Positions 1-7,880 are shown, numbered from the stretch's first letter. The stretch: DNA of 25,793 nucleotides from JAFCBV01 sp965370715 (GCA_965370715.1 CBDUVQ010000003.1:1-25793); one strand, 5' to 3'. Numbers and translations: made by a program. Notes: generated from the letters alone by a model not told the origin.

Positions 1-315
1 TCGTGAGCTGGGTTCAGAACGGCGCGAGCCAGTTTGGTTGCTATCTTCTGGAAGTGTATATGACATCTGAGGGTAAGGTTCGGGGAGTACGAAAGGAACG
101 CCGAGCCGCGGCCTCTAGTGAACCAGTGGTCTGACAAGGCTCCTGGGTAGCCACGCCGTACGTGATAAGGGCTGAAAGCATCTAAGCCCGAAGTACCACC
201 CAAAAAGAGATGTCTTTGGGACACCCGCAAAAGACGGGTTTGATAGACTGGAGGTGTAAGCAGAGCAATCTGTTCAGCCCACCAGCACTAATCGTCCCTG
301 TATATACGTACAAAC
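1..315 (+). rRNA. 23S ribosomal RNA, 3' end (partial)
   Basis: This is the last part of a large-subunit rRNA; the 5' part lies outside the window. Recognisable elements are the peptidyl-transferase-proximal GTCGTGAG-type hairpin, here with a compensated stem (GGC-GCGA-GCC, about 21-31), the sarcin-ricin loop AGTACGAAAGGAAC at 86-99, and the closing segment with the conserved ACTAAT near 285-291. The helix substitutions are paired, which argues for a functional gene. The overall sequence is archaeal in type. The 3' end is placed near 310-325 by comparison with other 23S genes and is uncertain by about 10 nt, because the pairing 5' end is not in view. One oddity is an A at the third position of the sarcin-ricin GAGA tetraloop (see findings). 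Confidence 0.95.
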
Positions 316-337
316 TTAGAAATACGAACCTGTGCTT

Positions 338-360
338 GATTTTATCTTTTCATTTTCTTC
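338..360 (+). terminator. T-rich rRNA terminator candidate
   Basis: A pyrimidine/T-rich tract (TTGATTTTATCTTTTCATTT and onward) lies about 25 nt after the 23S end. Archaeal RNA polymerase terminates at oligo-T tracts without needing a strong hairpin, so this is the natural end of the rRNA transcript. Inference from composition only. Confidence 0.45.
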
Positions 361-381
361 GCAGAAGTCAAATTTAATCCC

Positions 382-403
382 CCGACCCCGGAATGGGGGT
401 TGG
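382..403. other. GC-rich stem-loop in intergenic region
   Basis: CCGACCCC (382-389) pairs with GGGGGTTGG (395-403), with one bulged G and a G-T pair, around a 5-nt loop. It is the only GC-rich structure in the 316-481 spacer. It could be a processing or stability hairpin at the end of the rRNA transcript, but no T-run follows on either strand. I see no 5S rRNA or tRNA in the spacer. Confidence 0.4.
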
Positions 404-423
404 TTTATATGACAAGTTATATG

Positions 424-472
424 AAAAAACTAGGTTCTATGGTGGTTGGGGTGATTAAACATTGCAACCATA
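424..472 (-). terminator. Hairpin plus T-run terminator candidate
   Basis: On the minus strand, directly after the stop codon of the 490-aa gene, an inverted repeat (TATGG+TTG paired with CAA+CCATA, 438-472, with a 3-nt bulge) is followed by six T residues (complement of 424-429). Position and orientation fit termination of the gene ending at 482. Confidence 0.4.
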
Positions 473-481
473 ACACAGAAA

Positions 482-1954
482 TCACTTTTTATATTTAAAA
501 TTACTTTCTGTGGTCCAATAATAATGAACACCATCAGAGGTGTAAATTATGCCTTTTGATTCAAGCTGTTCAACATAGCTTGTGGCTTTTTTTTCGCTGT
601 AACCAAGAAACTCCATTAGTTTGTCAATAAATCCCTGCTTTGTCCTGCCAGAACGAAGGAACGCAAATCTCACCATTCGGGGTATTTCCCTTTCATGACT
701 TAACTTCTTCTCGCTTATTGGCGCTTCCAAATGTGCCTTCTCAATAAGTGAGCCCATGTTTTGGTTGATTGTATCATTAACCTTACGGACTATAACATCC
801 TCGTCTTTTACTTTATGCGCCATGCCAAAAAAGTAGGAGGTTATCCTTCCAACCTGCATATCCAAGTTCTGCCCATCAACAATCTGATTAATGATTTCTT
901 CGTTAGTTTTTCCCACCCATTCCTCAACAGTTTTTAATGCCTTCAGTAGTGCGGAGTCATACGCCTGAAACGTTACGCCTTTGTCTTTCACAAGCGAGCA
1001 ATACATAAGAGAATACTGAAATGCTGCGTCATTCTGGATATCTCGCATATTGTGAATGTTTATGCCTTCGGTAAAATACTTGAGTTCAGATTGCTTAAGA
1101 TTATTGGCTTGTTGATTTGTCGGCAAATTCCATGAAACGGTTCTAAATTTTTGAGATTTTTGTGATGCTCTCAGTCTCTCAACAGCTGCAGGACTGCTTT
1201 TTAAGACGTTCAGTACACCGTGATGAGATATAGGCAACCCCAATTGAGGGTTGTTTAGTAAATCGTTTAATTTTTTTAAATCCTCCATAACCTGTTCATT
1301 TTCTAAAAAAGAATTGCCTATGCCATCCGCGTATGATGTTCTTTTTATCCAATCAGCACCTATGTATGGAGAGACAATAGCATTGAAGATATGACTATCT
1401 TTCATGCTCAATGAAGATACTTGCGTCAGACAACGATGCATTTGCTTTTGTGTCAATAGAGGTATGTCTGGAGGGAGTAAATGTGGTTGCAAAAAAGTAG
1501 GTTCGGGGTTTTCTTTTAGATAAAAAACATCTTCTAACGACGCGACCCTTCCTAGCCGAGTAACTGTGATACTGTAAGGCAACTCCGCATCTATTTGAAA
1601 CTCAAAAGGCGCGATAACCACAATTCCCGTATCTATTTTTGTTAGTTCTGTGTAGAAATCGTATGTCTTGAACCCTTTTGTAATATCAATTCCATTCTCC
1701 TTAAGCCACTTTATGACTGTTTTAGTAAAAAATTTGCTGTCCTTTAATTTTAATACAAGATACCCTTCTACCTCAACTGCAACCCCTTTTGTTGTCCTAG
1801 ATAACTTCGACAGGGTACTTTGCAGGGCGCTCCTTACAAAGGGCATTCGCTTGGATAATATTTGTGGGTTTTTTGAATATGATTCAAAATATCTCAGCTT
1901 CTGCTCAAGAATAACTTCTCTTCCATATTTGAGTTCTTTAGTATCTTCAAACAT
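482..1954 (-). CDS. Hypothetical protein with C-terminal winged-helix-like region
   Basis: This is a 490-residue cytoplasmic protein with no signal peptide or TM segment; I do not recognise its family. The first ~170 residues are a mixed alpha/beta domain; the middle is helical. The last ~60 residues (RMVRFAFLRSGRT... to HYYW) look like a winged helix: three short helices, then a beta hairpin. Just before it, a helical stretch (GRITSYFFGMAHKVKDEDV) vaguely recalls the helix before the C-terminal winged helix of archaeal MCM helicases. There is no Walker A or B motif, so it is not an active MCM. The ATG at 1954 has a TATA-like element (minus strand, 1971-1983) about 24 nt upstream, fitting a leaderless transcript. 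It is divergent from the fic gene and may be a DNA-binding protein of an accessory region. The reading frame is confident; the function is unknown. Confidence 0.8.
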   Translation of the reverse strand: MFEDTKELKYGREVILEQKLRYFESYSKNPQILSKRMPFVRSALQSTLSKLSRTTKGVAVEVEGYLVLKLKDSKFFTKTVIKWLKENGIDITKGFKTYDFYTELTKIDTGIVVIAPFEFQIDAELPYSITVTRLGRVASLEDVFYLKENPEPTFLQPHLLPPDIPLLTQKQMHRCLTQVSSLSMKDSHIFNAIVSPYIGADWIKRTSYADGIGNSFLENEQVMEDLKKLNDLLNNPQLGLPISHHGVLNVLKSSPAAVERLRASQKSQKFRTVSWNLPTNQQANNLKQSELKYFTEGINIHNMRDIQNDAAFQYSLMYCSLVKDKGVTFQAYDSALLKALKTVEEWVGKTNEEIINQIVDGQNLDMQVGRITSYFFGMAHKVKDEDVIVRKVNDTINQNMGSLIEKAHLEAPISEKKLSHEREIPRMVRFAFLRSGRTKQGFIDKLMEFLGYSEKKATSYVEQLESKGIIYTSDGVHYYWTTESNFKYKK

Positions 1955-1970
1955 ATAGTCCTTTACGAGC

Positions 1971-2037
1971 CATATATTTAAATTTTGATATTTTAGAGCT
2001 AAAAAATCTTCTGACTTACGAACTCATCTTTAAATAA
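1971..2037. promoter_or_regulatory. Divergent promoter region (490-aa gene / fic)
   Basis: Two TATA-like boxes face away from each other in the 104-bp spacer. On the minus strand, TTTAAATATATGG (1971-1983) is centred about 24 nt before the ATG at 1954. On the plus strand, CTTTAAATAAT (2028-2038) is centred about 26 nt before the ATG at 2059. Both distances fit archaeal leaderless transcription. The 12-bp sequence at 2039-2050 lies between the plus-strand TATA and the fic start, where a bound repressor would block initiation. Confidence 0.55.
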
Positions 2038-2038
2038 T

Positions 2039-2050
2039 GTAGTCACCTAA
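2039..2050. repeat. 12-bp direct repeat flanking fic, left copy
   Basis: GTAGTCACCTAA occurs here and again, identically and in the same orientation, at 3018-3029. The pair brackets the fic coding region. This copy sits just before the fic start codon. Confidence 0.6.
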
Positions 2051-2058
2051 AATATCCC

Positions 2059-3000
2059 ATGCACGTTGAAGTCAGGGCGCAAGGGAAAAAGAAAAAATAC
2101 TATCTTGCGCATTCTTTTCGGCGCGGGAAAAATGTGAGAAAGATAAGGTTTTATCTTGGCTCTAACCTGACTGAAAATGATATTGAAGAAAAAAGAGAAT
2201 ATGCTGAAAAATCCATAAAAGAAAGAATAAAGGCGCAAGAAATAATACGAGACCCTTTTCGCACTGTGCTTGCTCCAAAAGAGATGGATGAAATCCAAAC
2301 TCTGGGAACAGTAGGGGACTTAAAAATCTCGCATCTTTCTGAAGAGAACTGGGTGGAGTTTACCAAACTATTTGCTTATGATACGAATGCAATCGAAGGC
2401 TCAACTGTAACTGCTTCTGAAGTCAAGAACATATTAGAAAAAGACAAATTACCAAAAGGCAAGCCACAATACGAAGTAGCGGAGACTTACGGGGTTTCTG
2501 ATGCTATTAGGCACATAAGGAACACAAAAGAGCATATTTCTCTTAGCCTGATAAAGGGACTGCACAAAATTGTTTTCAAAAACTCAAAAGATTTTGCAGG
2601 CAAACTCAGGCCAGTGGGTGTGGAAGTCGCGGTTGTTGATGCTGCGGGCAAAACAGTTCATCAGGGCGCGCCGTCTGCGCAGGTAATAAGCCTTCTGGAA
2701 GAACTCGTAACGTGGTATCACAAAAACAAATGTAAATATACGCCAATAGTTTTGGCAGCAGTTGTCCATAACCAGTTTGAAAATATTCACCCATTTCAGG
2801 ACGGGAATGGACGGGTTGGACGGCTTCTTTTGAATAATATTTTGATTAAGCACAAGCTGCCTCCTGTAAATATAGAGCTAAAAAACAGGACAAAATACTA
2901 CACTGCTTTGCAGGAATACGAAAACAATGAAAACTTAAGACCTACAATTGAATTAATAATCAAGGAATATCGTGCCCTAAAAAAAATAATATATGGGTGA
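2059..3000 (+). CDS. Fic-domain protein (probable AMPylase-type nucleotidyltransferase)
   Basis: This is a 313-residue Fic/DOC-family enzyme. The catalytic loop HPFQDGNGRVGR (residues 244-255) matches HPFx(D/E)GNGRxxR exactly, with catalytic His244. Such enzymes move the AMP or another phosphate-containing group of a nucleotide onto a target hydroxyl. An inhibitory-helix motif (S/T)xxxE(G/N) is present upstream as TNAIEG (109-114, Glu113), as in class II Fic proteins that carry their own inhibitory helix. The substrate-flap region is around residues 185-207. The first ~60 residues are a very basic N-terminal domain of the kind seen in archaeal Fic proteins. The ATG at 2059 lies ~26 nt after a TATA box. 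No partner antitoxin gene is adjacent, which fits self-inhibition. It is bracketed by a 12-bp direct repeat. The target is unknown. Confidence 0.95.
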   Translation: MHVEVRAQGKKKKYYLAHSFRRGKNVRKIRFYLGSNLTENDIEEKREYAEKSIKERIKAQEIIRDPFRTVLAPKEMDEIQTLGTVGDLKISHLSEENWVEFTKLFAYDTNAIEGSTVTASEVKNILEKDKLPKGKPQYEVAETYGVSDAIRHIRNTKEHISLSLIKGLHKIVFKNSKDFAGKLRPVGVEVAVVDAAGKTVHQGAPSAQVISLLEELVTWYHKNKCKYTPIVLAAVVHNQFENIHPFQDGNGRVGRLLLNNILIKHKLPPVNIELKNRTKYYTALQEYENNENLRPTIELIIKEYRALKKIIYG

Positions 3001-3017
3001 CCACACATTATATTTTT

Positions 3018-3029
3018 GTAGTCACCTAA
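3018..3029. repeat. 12-bp direct repeat flanking fic, right copy
   Basis: Second copy of GTAGTCACCTAA, 18 nt after the fic stop and overlapping the end of the convergent methyltransferase gene. Its GTCACC half is also the inverse of GGTGAC at 2996-3001, at the fic stop codon, so a weak hairpin could form between the convergent genes. Confidence 0.6.
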
Positions 3030-3883
3030 TGCATTCTTAAAAAATACATCGGCGTAATACTAGAATACTCATTATCGTTTGACTCGTATGTCTCTTCAAT
3101 ATCAAAGTGCGCACTGTACTCTTTTTCTTCTTCTGCGCGATATTCATAGACAAACACCTTGTCAATGAATTTTGTGCTCCAGAAGTCCCAGACAATACCA
3201 AGTGTTTTGTCCAAATTCTTGCTTCCTGTGTTGAATTCGTTTTCGTTGCGAATTTTTTCAATAAGCTTTTTAGCGTTCAGAAATGTTGCAAGATGGGTTT
3301 TCGGGTCGTATGACAAAATCTGAAGCTCAAGCTCTAGTTTCAATGCGTTTTCGTAAGTCGGCTCTCGTGCCTTAAAATGCTCAAGAAGCGCATCAAGTAT
3401 CGAGAACCGCAATTCCTTTGGCGCGCAAAAAGCGCGCGTCAAGAAAACACCGCTTGGCTTCAGGAGCCTTTTTACTTCTGAAAAGAATTTTTCGCGCTCA
3501 CTATATGGAAGATTTGGCAGAACAGCATCACCTAAAACCACATCATAATAGTCCGACTCAAGAGAATTTTCAAGCCAGTTTGAACACACAATTGTCTCTT
3601 CAGGATTCTTTGTTTTCATGACAGACTTCATTGCCTGAATCATTTCCATGTTTATGTCAATGATTGTGCTTTTGTACCCTAACTCATTAAGGGCATCGCG
3701 CAGCTCTGGGGTCGCACCAAGAACAAGCGCGGTTTTTGCCCCGTTTTCCTTAAGGCTTTTGAGCCATTCGTTGTATTTTTCAACCTCGCCGGGTGAAATG
3801 CGGCTTGGAGGAGTAAAATATGTGTTCCACATTTCCGCTATATTTTTCCATACAACAGATGTGTTTTCTATATTTTCGGTCAT
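3026..3883 (-). CDS. Class I SAM-dependent methyltransferase
   Basis: This is a 285-residue soluble protein with a Rossmann-type methyltransferase core. Motif I is LVLGATPE (residues 53-60), a Thr-Pro-Glu variant of the usual glycine loop. The acidic SAM-ribose position is in TIIDIN (73-78), motif IV is DVVLGDA (114-120), and a post-IV strand GVFLTRAF follows at ~145-152. The N-terminal ~45 residues form a helical cap with a W-x-x-Y-F-T-P-P motif. The C-terminal ~110 residues are less conserved in appearance and could bind substrate. The substrate cannot be deduced. The ATG at 3883 follows a TATA-like box (minus strand, 3906-3914) at ~27 nt. The gene is divergent from the hydrolase at 3927, and the two may be co-regulated through the shared 43-bp spacer. 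Confidence 0.85.
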   Translation of the reverse strand: MTENIENTSVVWKNIAEMWNTYFTPPSRISPGEVEKYNEWLKSLKENGAKTALVLGATPELRDALNELGYKSTIIDINMEMIQAMKSVMKTKNPEETIVCSNWLENSLESDYYDVVLGDAVLPNLPYSEREKFFSEVKRLLKPSGVFLTRAFCAPKELRFSILDALLEHFKAREPTYENALKLELELQILSYDPKTHLATFLNAKKLIEKIRNENEFNTGSKNLDKTLGIVWDFWSTKFIDKVFVYEYRAEEEKEYSAHFDIEETYESNDNEYSSITPMYFLRMH

Positions 3884-3895
3884 GCCATTAAATGC

Positions 3896-3916
3896 TGCTT
3901 ATATTGTTTTATAGTT
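3896..3916. promoter_or_regulatory. Overlapping divergent TATA boxes (methyltransferase / hydrolase)
   Basis: The 43-bp spacer holds CTTATATT (3898-3905), ~26 nt before the plus-strand ATG at 3927, and CTATAAAAC on the minus strand (3906-3914), ~27 nt before the ATG at 3883. The two boxes abut, so the promoters probably compete or are co-regulated. Confidence 0.55.
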
Positions 3917-3926
3917 AATTACAGCC

Positions 3927-4802
3927 ATGAAAGGACTCAAAGGCGAACTTGTACGAATAGATACGAAAGACAAACTTGAGTTACAAGGCATTCTTTACGA
4001 ACCTGAAACAAAAACCAGTAAGGTAGTAATACACATACACGCATGGGTTGGTAACTTCTACGAGAACCTCTTTTTGGATTATATCGCAAAAGAAGCGGTA
4101 TCAAAAGGTTTCGCATTTTTGTCATTCAACAATCGCGGTGCAGGGTTTGTTACAGATTTTATAAAAAAACAGAAAGACAAAAGAGCCTACTTTCGCTGCG
4201 GTGGAAGCACGGCAAAGTTTGAAGACGGTATTATTGACTTATCTGCAGGGATTGATTTTGTTTCTAAAAGGGGTTATAAACAAGTTATCTTGGAAGGGCA
4301 CAGCCTCGGATGCCAAAAGAGCGCATTCTATCAGTACAAGACGCAGGACAAACGGGTCAAAGGCTTGGTTCTGCTCGCGCCTGTAGATGACATTGCTTAT
4401 GTGAAAGGGCTTCTTGGGGGGAAATATGAAAAGAATCTGGAAACTGCAAGAAAAATGGTCAAAAACGGGAAAGGTGATGAACCTGTGCCCAATGGCCTGG
4501 CTTTCTGCCCTATGCTGAATGCAAGAAAATATCTTGACCTTGCAGACCCGACAACAATGCATGGAAAAATAATGGATTATTCTGGCGATTTGACAGAATT
4601 AAAGCAGATAAAAGTCCCTGTTCTGGCAGTATTTGGCTCAAAAGATGACTACGAAAAAGAGCCTAAAAAGACATTAAATTTTCTTGAAAACGCGCTGAGT
4701 TGGGACACTAAATTGATTAAAAATACAGACCACTGGTTTTTTGACAAGGAAAAAGAAATTGGAAAAAGTATCGTTTCATGGCTTGAAAAAATGACGCCCT
4801 AA
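3927..4802 (+). CDS. Alpha/beta hydrolase
   Basis: This is a 291-residue soluble serine hydrolase with an alpha/beta-hydrolase fold. The nucleophile elbow is GHSLG (124-128, Ser126). The acid is probably Asp240 or Asp241 in FGSKDDYE, and the catalytic His is His269 in NTDHWF. An oxyanion-hole strand VVIHIHAWVGN (33-43) precedes the first helix, and an SFNNRGAG stretch (66-73) is typical of the esterase/acyl-hydrolase branch. There is no signal peptide, so it acts in the cytoplasm. The substrate is not predictable. It has its own TATA box and ends 10 nt from the convergent end of the surface locus, marking that locus's downstream boundary. Confidence 0.9.
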   Translation: MKGLKGELVRIDTKDKLELQGILYEPETKTSKVVIHIHAWVGNFYENLFLDYIAKEAVSKGFAFLSFNNRGAGFVTDFIKKQKDKRAYFRCGGSTAKFEDGIIDLSAGIDFVSKRGYKQVILEGHSLGCQKSAFYQYKTQDKRVKGLVLLAPVDDIAYVKGLLGGKYEKNLETARKMVKNGKGDEPVPNGLAFCPMLNARKYLDLADPTTMHGKIMDYSGDLTELKQIKVPVLAVFGSKDDYEKEPKKTLNFLENALSWDTKLIKNTDHWFFDKEKEIGKSIVSWLEKMTP

Positions 4803-4812
4803 ATAGAGGCAC

Positions 4813-5409
4813 TTATTTTAGGCTCAGGCGCACACCCAGATTGCCGCCTGAATCTTTTTCTGCAGAAATGATGAGTGTATACGAGCCCGGGCGAATGCGC
4901 AAGATAGGCTGTCCAAGAATATCAATGCTTGTGTATTTCCTGAATATAGATATGTGCTGTGTGTCAGAAAGAGAAAAACCGAATGATGGGCTTGCATATG
5001 TGTGTAATTCTCCACTATGAAGCATATCTGTCCGTTCACGAATATCTTTTCGGGCAGTATCTTTTGTAAAAACAAGATAAAATCGATTCCCAAAAATATC
5101 CTGCCTCATTGTAAGTTTGGACGCATCAGCGGACTGGGCTTCTGCTGCCCCTTCCGGGCGAATGAGTGCTGTAAATAAAGATCCCTGGCTGGCAGCAGTA
5201 TAACCTTTATCTGTATTGGACAGTGTGTCAGTCAATGGTGTACTCGCTATCAGGCGCACTGTAACATTGTGCTCACCGGGCACGATGTTTGATGCACCTT
5301 CAGTTATTGAAGAATATATAAAAAGCACAGCAAGAAAGCAGAGAATACCTGATAAGCCGCACGCAGTCCAAAATGCTTTTGGGTTGTTGTGTTTTTCTTT
5401 CATTTTCAT
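4813..5409 (-). CDS. N-terminally anchored exported protein, unknown family
   Basis: This is a 198-residue protein with a short Lys-rich cytosolic N-terminus, one hydrophobic segment (about residues 14-33) serving as TM anchor or uncleaved signal, and a ~160-residue extracellular part that is probably beta-rich. I do not recognise the domain; Gly/Ser/Thr content and strand-like alternation suggest an Ig- or jelly-roll-like fold. It is the last gene of the surface locus, 18 nt after the 806-aa gene, so probably co-transcribed. The ATG at 5409 is followed by a second Met at codon 3, so the start could be 6 nt shorter. The stop lies 10 nt from the end of the convergent hydrolase, with no obvious terminator hairpin between. 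Confidence 0.8.
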   Translation of the reverse strand: MKMKEKHNNPKAFWTACGLSGILCFLAVLFIYSSITEGASNIVPGEHNVTVRLIASTPLTDTLSNTDKGYTAASQGSLFTALIRPEGAAEAQSADASKLTMRQDIFGNRFYLVFTKDTARKDIRERTDMLHSGELHTYASPSFGFSLSDTQHISIFRKYTSIDILGQPILRIRPGSYTLIISAEKDSGGNLGVRLSLK

Positions 5410-5427
5410 TTCAATCCCTACAACAAC

Positions 5428-7848
5428 TTATTTTTTGCGCCGCGCTACCTTGCGCACTGCTTTTTTTGCTGTACGCTTTCGCTTTACAGCTTTTTTTAGT
5501 TTCGCGCCAAATCCCTTTTCAACTGCTTTCTTTAGCTCAAATAAATATGCTTTTCTGCCAAAGCCATTGCCCTCAAGTTCGCCGGTTCGTTGAGTGCGCC
5601 TGTTTCTCAAGAATATCGCGGCTGAAAAGCTGATTACGCTGAATACTATCAAATATATGATGTCTGACGCTATCACAGAAGTCATCAACCCTGTCGGAAG
5701 GGTGAATATGCTTTCAGTAGCCTCATCTTCTGCTTCATTAACAGCCAGCTCTTCTGCATCAGGCTCCTTTATGGTGAGGGCAAAGGTCTTCTTAAACACC
5801 TCTCCTTCAAAAGGTATTGTAATGTCTGCGCCGTGCGTTGTCTTTGGTGCCAACTCAGGTATCTTGAAATTTATGAAAAATGTTGTCTCCTCACCTGCAT
5901 CAACTGACAAGAGTTCAGGGGTAATAGTATAATAATCTTCAGGTATCCCGGAAATAGATATTTCGGCATTTGACAATGGTGCTTGTCCTGTGTTTACGAC
6001 AGGGACTTCGATTGTTGAATTCTCGCCAACCACCATGCGCACAGTGTCTGGCAGAACAAGTGAAATCTCTTTTCTTCTAATGACCTCAATTGCCTTTGTT
6101 GTTTCGTAGCTCTGATATGGCTCAAGCTCTGCGACAAATACAAGCGTGTAATTGCCTTCAGCTGAAGGCACCTCAATGTCGAGGGCGAAGACACCTTTTT
6201 CAGATGAAGTAACGGTCTCTGTATTAGGCTGGGCGTTTATGCGCCCTGTAATTTCGATGTTTCCAACATAGTTTCCACCAGACCTCTCTGAAATTCCGGC
6301 AGCCTTTATTACATCTCCAACATAATACGTAGTTTTGTCAATTGAAAAATCAAGAAATAGTGCGTCCAGAGAGCCCATAGTGTATGCACCGGAAGGGCTG
6401 CCTGATGAAAACTTGGCGCTGTGCCTGAAAGTGTCTATTGAGGCAGAAATTTCATCCCATGAGCCGGAACATTTCTTTTCTGCATCATAGTTCCATTTGC
6501 TGCATTTGTAAACCGCAAGACCTTCGCCTGAGACCTTTCGCACATCATAATTGAGGGTTATTTCTGTGTTGTCAGCAGGAAGTATGGTCTCAAACATGAA
6601 AAGGCCTGCTGGCTTGATGCCGGGAATCACAATATCTGCAATATAATAGAACCTTAACGGGTCATCAAATTCTGTTACAAAAACTCCTTCCTGTACAATG
6701 GTTGCCCGGTCATGCACAAGCTTGACATCATATTCTCTTGACGGGATGTTAATCCTGTAATCTCCTTTTGAATCTGTGTATACATGACGCTCAAGTGCGC
6801 CATATATAAAAGACAATTTCGCGCTCACTGCAGCGTCGTTTGGGTCAAGAAGCGTTCCGGATGCCGGAACAAGATAAGTTATTGTTGAGGTTCTTTCTGC
6901 TGTAAAGTTCTGGTGTGAAAACGTGATTTTCAGGCTATACGCTGATGGCGAAAGGCTCGGAATGGTAATTGTGGCAACATAACGCCCGTTTGATGCCAAA
7001 GACACACTCGCTACATCAGCAACATAGGAGCCAATCTTTGCGGATATGCTGCTTTTGCTTATTGGAATGGAGCTGCCTTTCTCTGAAGCAAAAATAGTTG
7101 CAGTGATGTTCTCACCGGAAAGAACCTCTGACTTGTCCACTGCATCAAGGGAAAACTCAAACACATCCTTGACTTCAAGGGATATTGGTGCCTCAAATAT
7201 GGCGCCCTCGTAAAATGCTGCCACATAGACATTATATGTGCCTGAAACAAGTGGCGCTGCAAATATAATGCGCCAGCCTTTCTCCAAATCATATACGGGT
7301 GTCAAAGACACAGATTCGCCATTTAATAAAACATCAAATGTTACTGCAGAGCTTCCGGAAAGATAAACATCATCTTTTTTTACGAACATGTCTATTTCCA
7401 TTGTGTCTCCAACGTATATGCTGTCAGGCGAAACAGATGAAATTTCTCCTGAAAACTCTGAGACAGAAAAAGTTGTATTCATGTTGGCTGTGCCGTTAAG
7501 GGATGTACAGTATACAGCAGCGCTAAACTCTCCTGTCTTGCCATAAAAATTAGAAACAGACAACATAAATGTGCTGTTTTCATATTCTGAAAAGTTATGG
7601 GACGTCCATGATATTCCTGGGCCTGCCATATAAGCGTACACTTGCTCTATTGCACTCTCATTATCAGTGCATTTAACAGACAAAACGACATTTTCACCCA
7701 CCCATGCTTGCTGCGGTGTTGCTGAAAGAGCGGATAAATCCGGTAATGCGTAACCTATTGAGGAAAACGCCATAACCATGAGTGAAAAAACAAGCACTCT
7801 ACTAAAAAACAGCCTTCTCTCCCTTGAAAACATAGGTATCCCTAACAT
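5428..7848 (-). CDS. Multi-Ig-domain surface protein with basic cytosolic tail
   Basis: This is an 806-residue type I membrane protein. Domains in order: signal peptide (~1-36); three Ig-like beta domains (~38-130, 135-228, 230-325); a carboxypeptidase-regulatory-like segment followed by a two-Cys module (~326-490) that also occurs in the giant ATPase fusion; another Ig-like domain (~492-595); a NEW3/CARDB-like domain (~598-705); an acidic linker; one TM helix (~728-750); and a ~56-residue cytosolic tail. The tail ends in a Lys/Arg/Ala-rich stretch resembling histone H1 tails, so it could bind nucleic acid or acidic lipid. The ATG at 7848 lies ~26 nt from a TATA box (leaderless). An in-frame ATG at 7833, preceded by an AGGGAT stretch, is an alternative. 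It probably acts as a surface adhesin or structural partner of the giant proteins upstream. Confidence 0.85.
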   Translation of the reverse strand: MLGIPMFSRERRLFFSRVLVFSLMVMAFSSIGYALPDLSALSATPQQAWVGENVVLSVKCTDNESAIEQVYAYMAGPGISWTSHNFSEYENSTFMLSVSNFYGKTGEFSAAVYCTSLNGTANMNTTFSVSEFSGEISSVSPDSIYVGDTMEIDMFVKKDDVYLSGSSAVTFDVLLNGESVSLTPVYDLEKGWRIIFAAPLVSGTYNVYVAAFYEGAIFEAPISLEVKDVFEFSLDAVDKSEVLSGENITATIFASEKGSSIPISKSSISAKIGSYVADVASVSLASNGRYVATITIPSLSPSAYSLKITFSHQNFTAERTSTITYLVPASGTLLDPNDAAVSAKLSFIYGALERHVYTDSKGDYRINIPSREYDVKLVHDRATIVQEGVFVTEFDDPLRFYYIADIVIPGIKPAGLFMFETILPADNTEITLNYDVRKVSGEGLAVYKCSKWNYDAEKKCSGSWDEISASIDTFRHSAKFSSGSPSGAYTMGSLDALFLDFSIDKTTYYVGDVIKAAGISERSGGNYVGNIEITGRINAQPNTETVTSSEKGVFALDIEVPSAEGNYTLVFVAELEPYQSYETTKAIEVIRRKEISLVLPDTVRMVVGENSTIEVPVVNTGQAPLSNAEISISGIPEDYYTITPELLSVDAGEETTFFINFKIPELAPKTTHGADITIPFEGEVFKKTFALTIKEPDAEELAVNEAEDEATESIFTLPTGLMTSVIASDIIYLIVFSVISFSAAIFLRNRRTQRTGELEGNGFGRKAYLFELKKAVEKGFGAKLKKAVKRKRTAKKAVRKVARRKK

Positions 7849-7867
7849 GAGAATTATAGCTGGCGCT

Positions 7868-7880
7868 GTTTATATATTTC
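7868..7880 (-). promoter_or_regulatory. TATA box for the 806-aa gene
   Basis: The minus-strand sequence GAAATATATAAACAG in the 53-bp gap is centred ~26 nt before the ATG at 7848. It would give the last two genes of the locus a leaderless promoter of their own. Confidence 0.5.

Noticed and set aside
316..481. Possible 5S rRNA or tRNA in the spacer after 23S
   Set aside because: The hairpins at 382-403 and 438-472 do not fit the 5S or cloverleaf consensus, and no GTTCGAATC-like T-loop is present.
482..1954. Active MCM helicase
   Set aside because: Only a vague C-terminal resemblance; no Walker A, Walker B or Arg-finger motif can be found.
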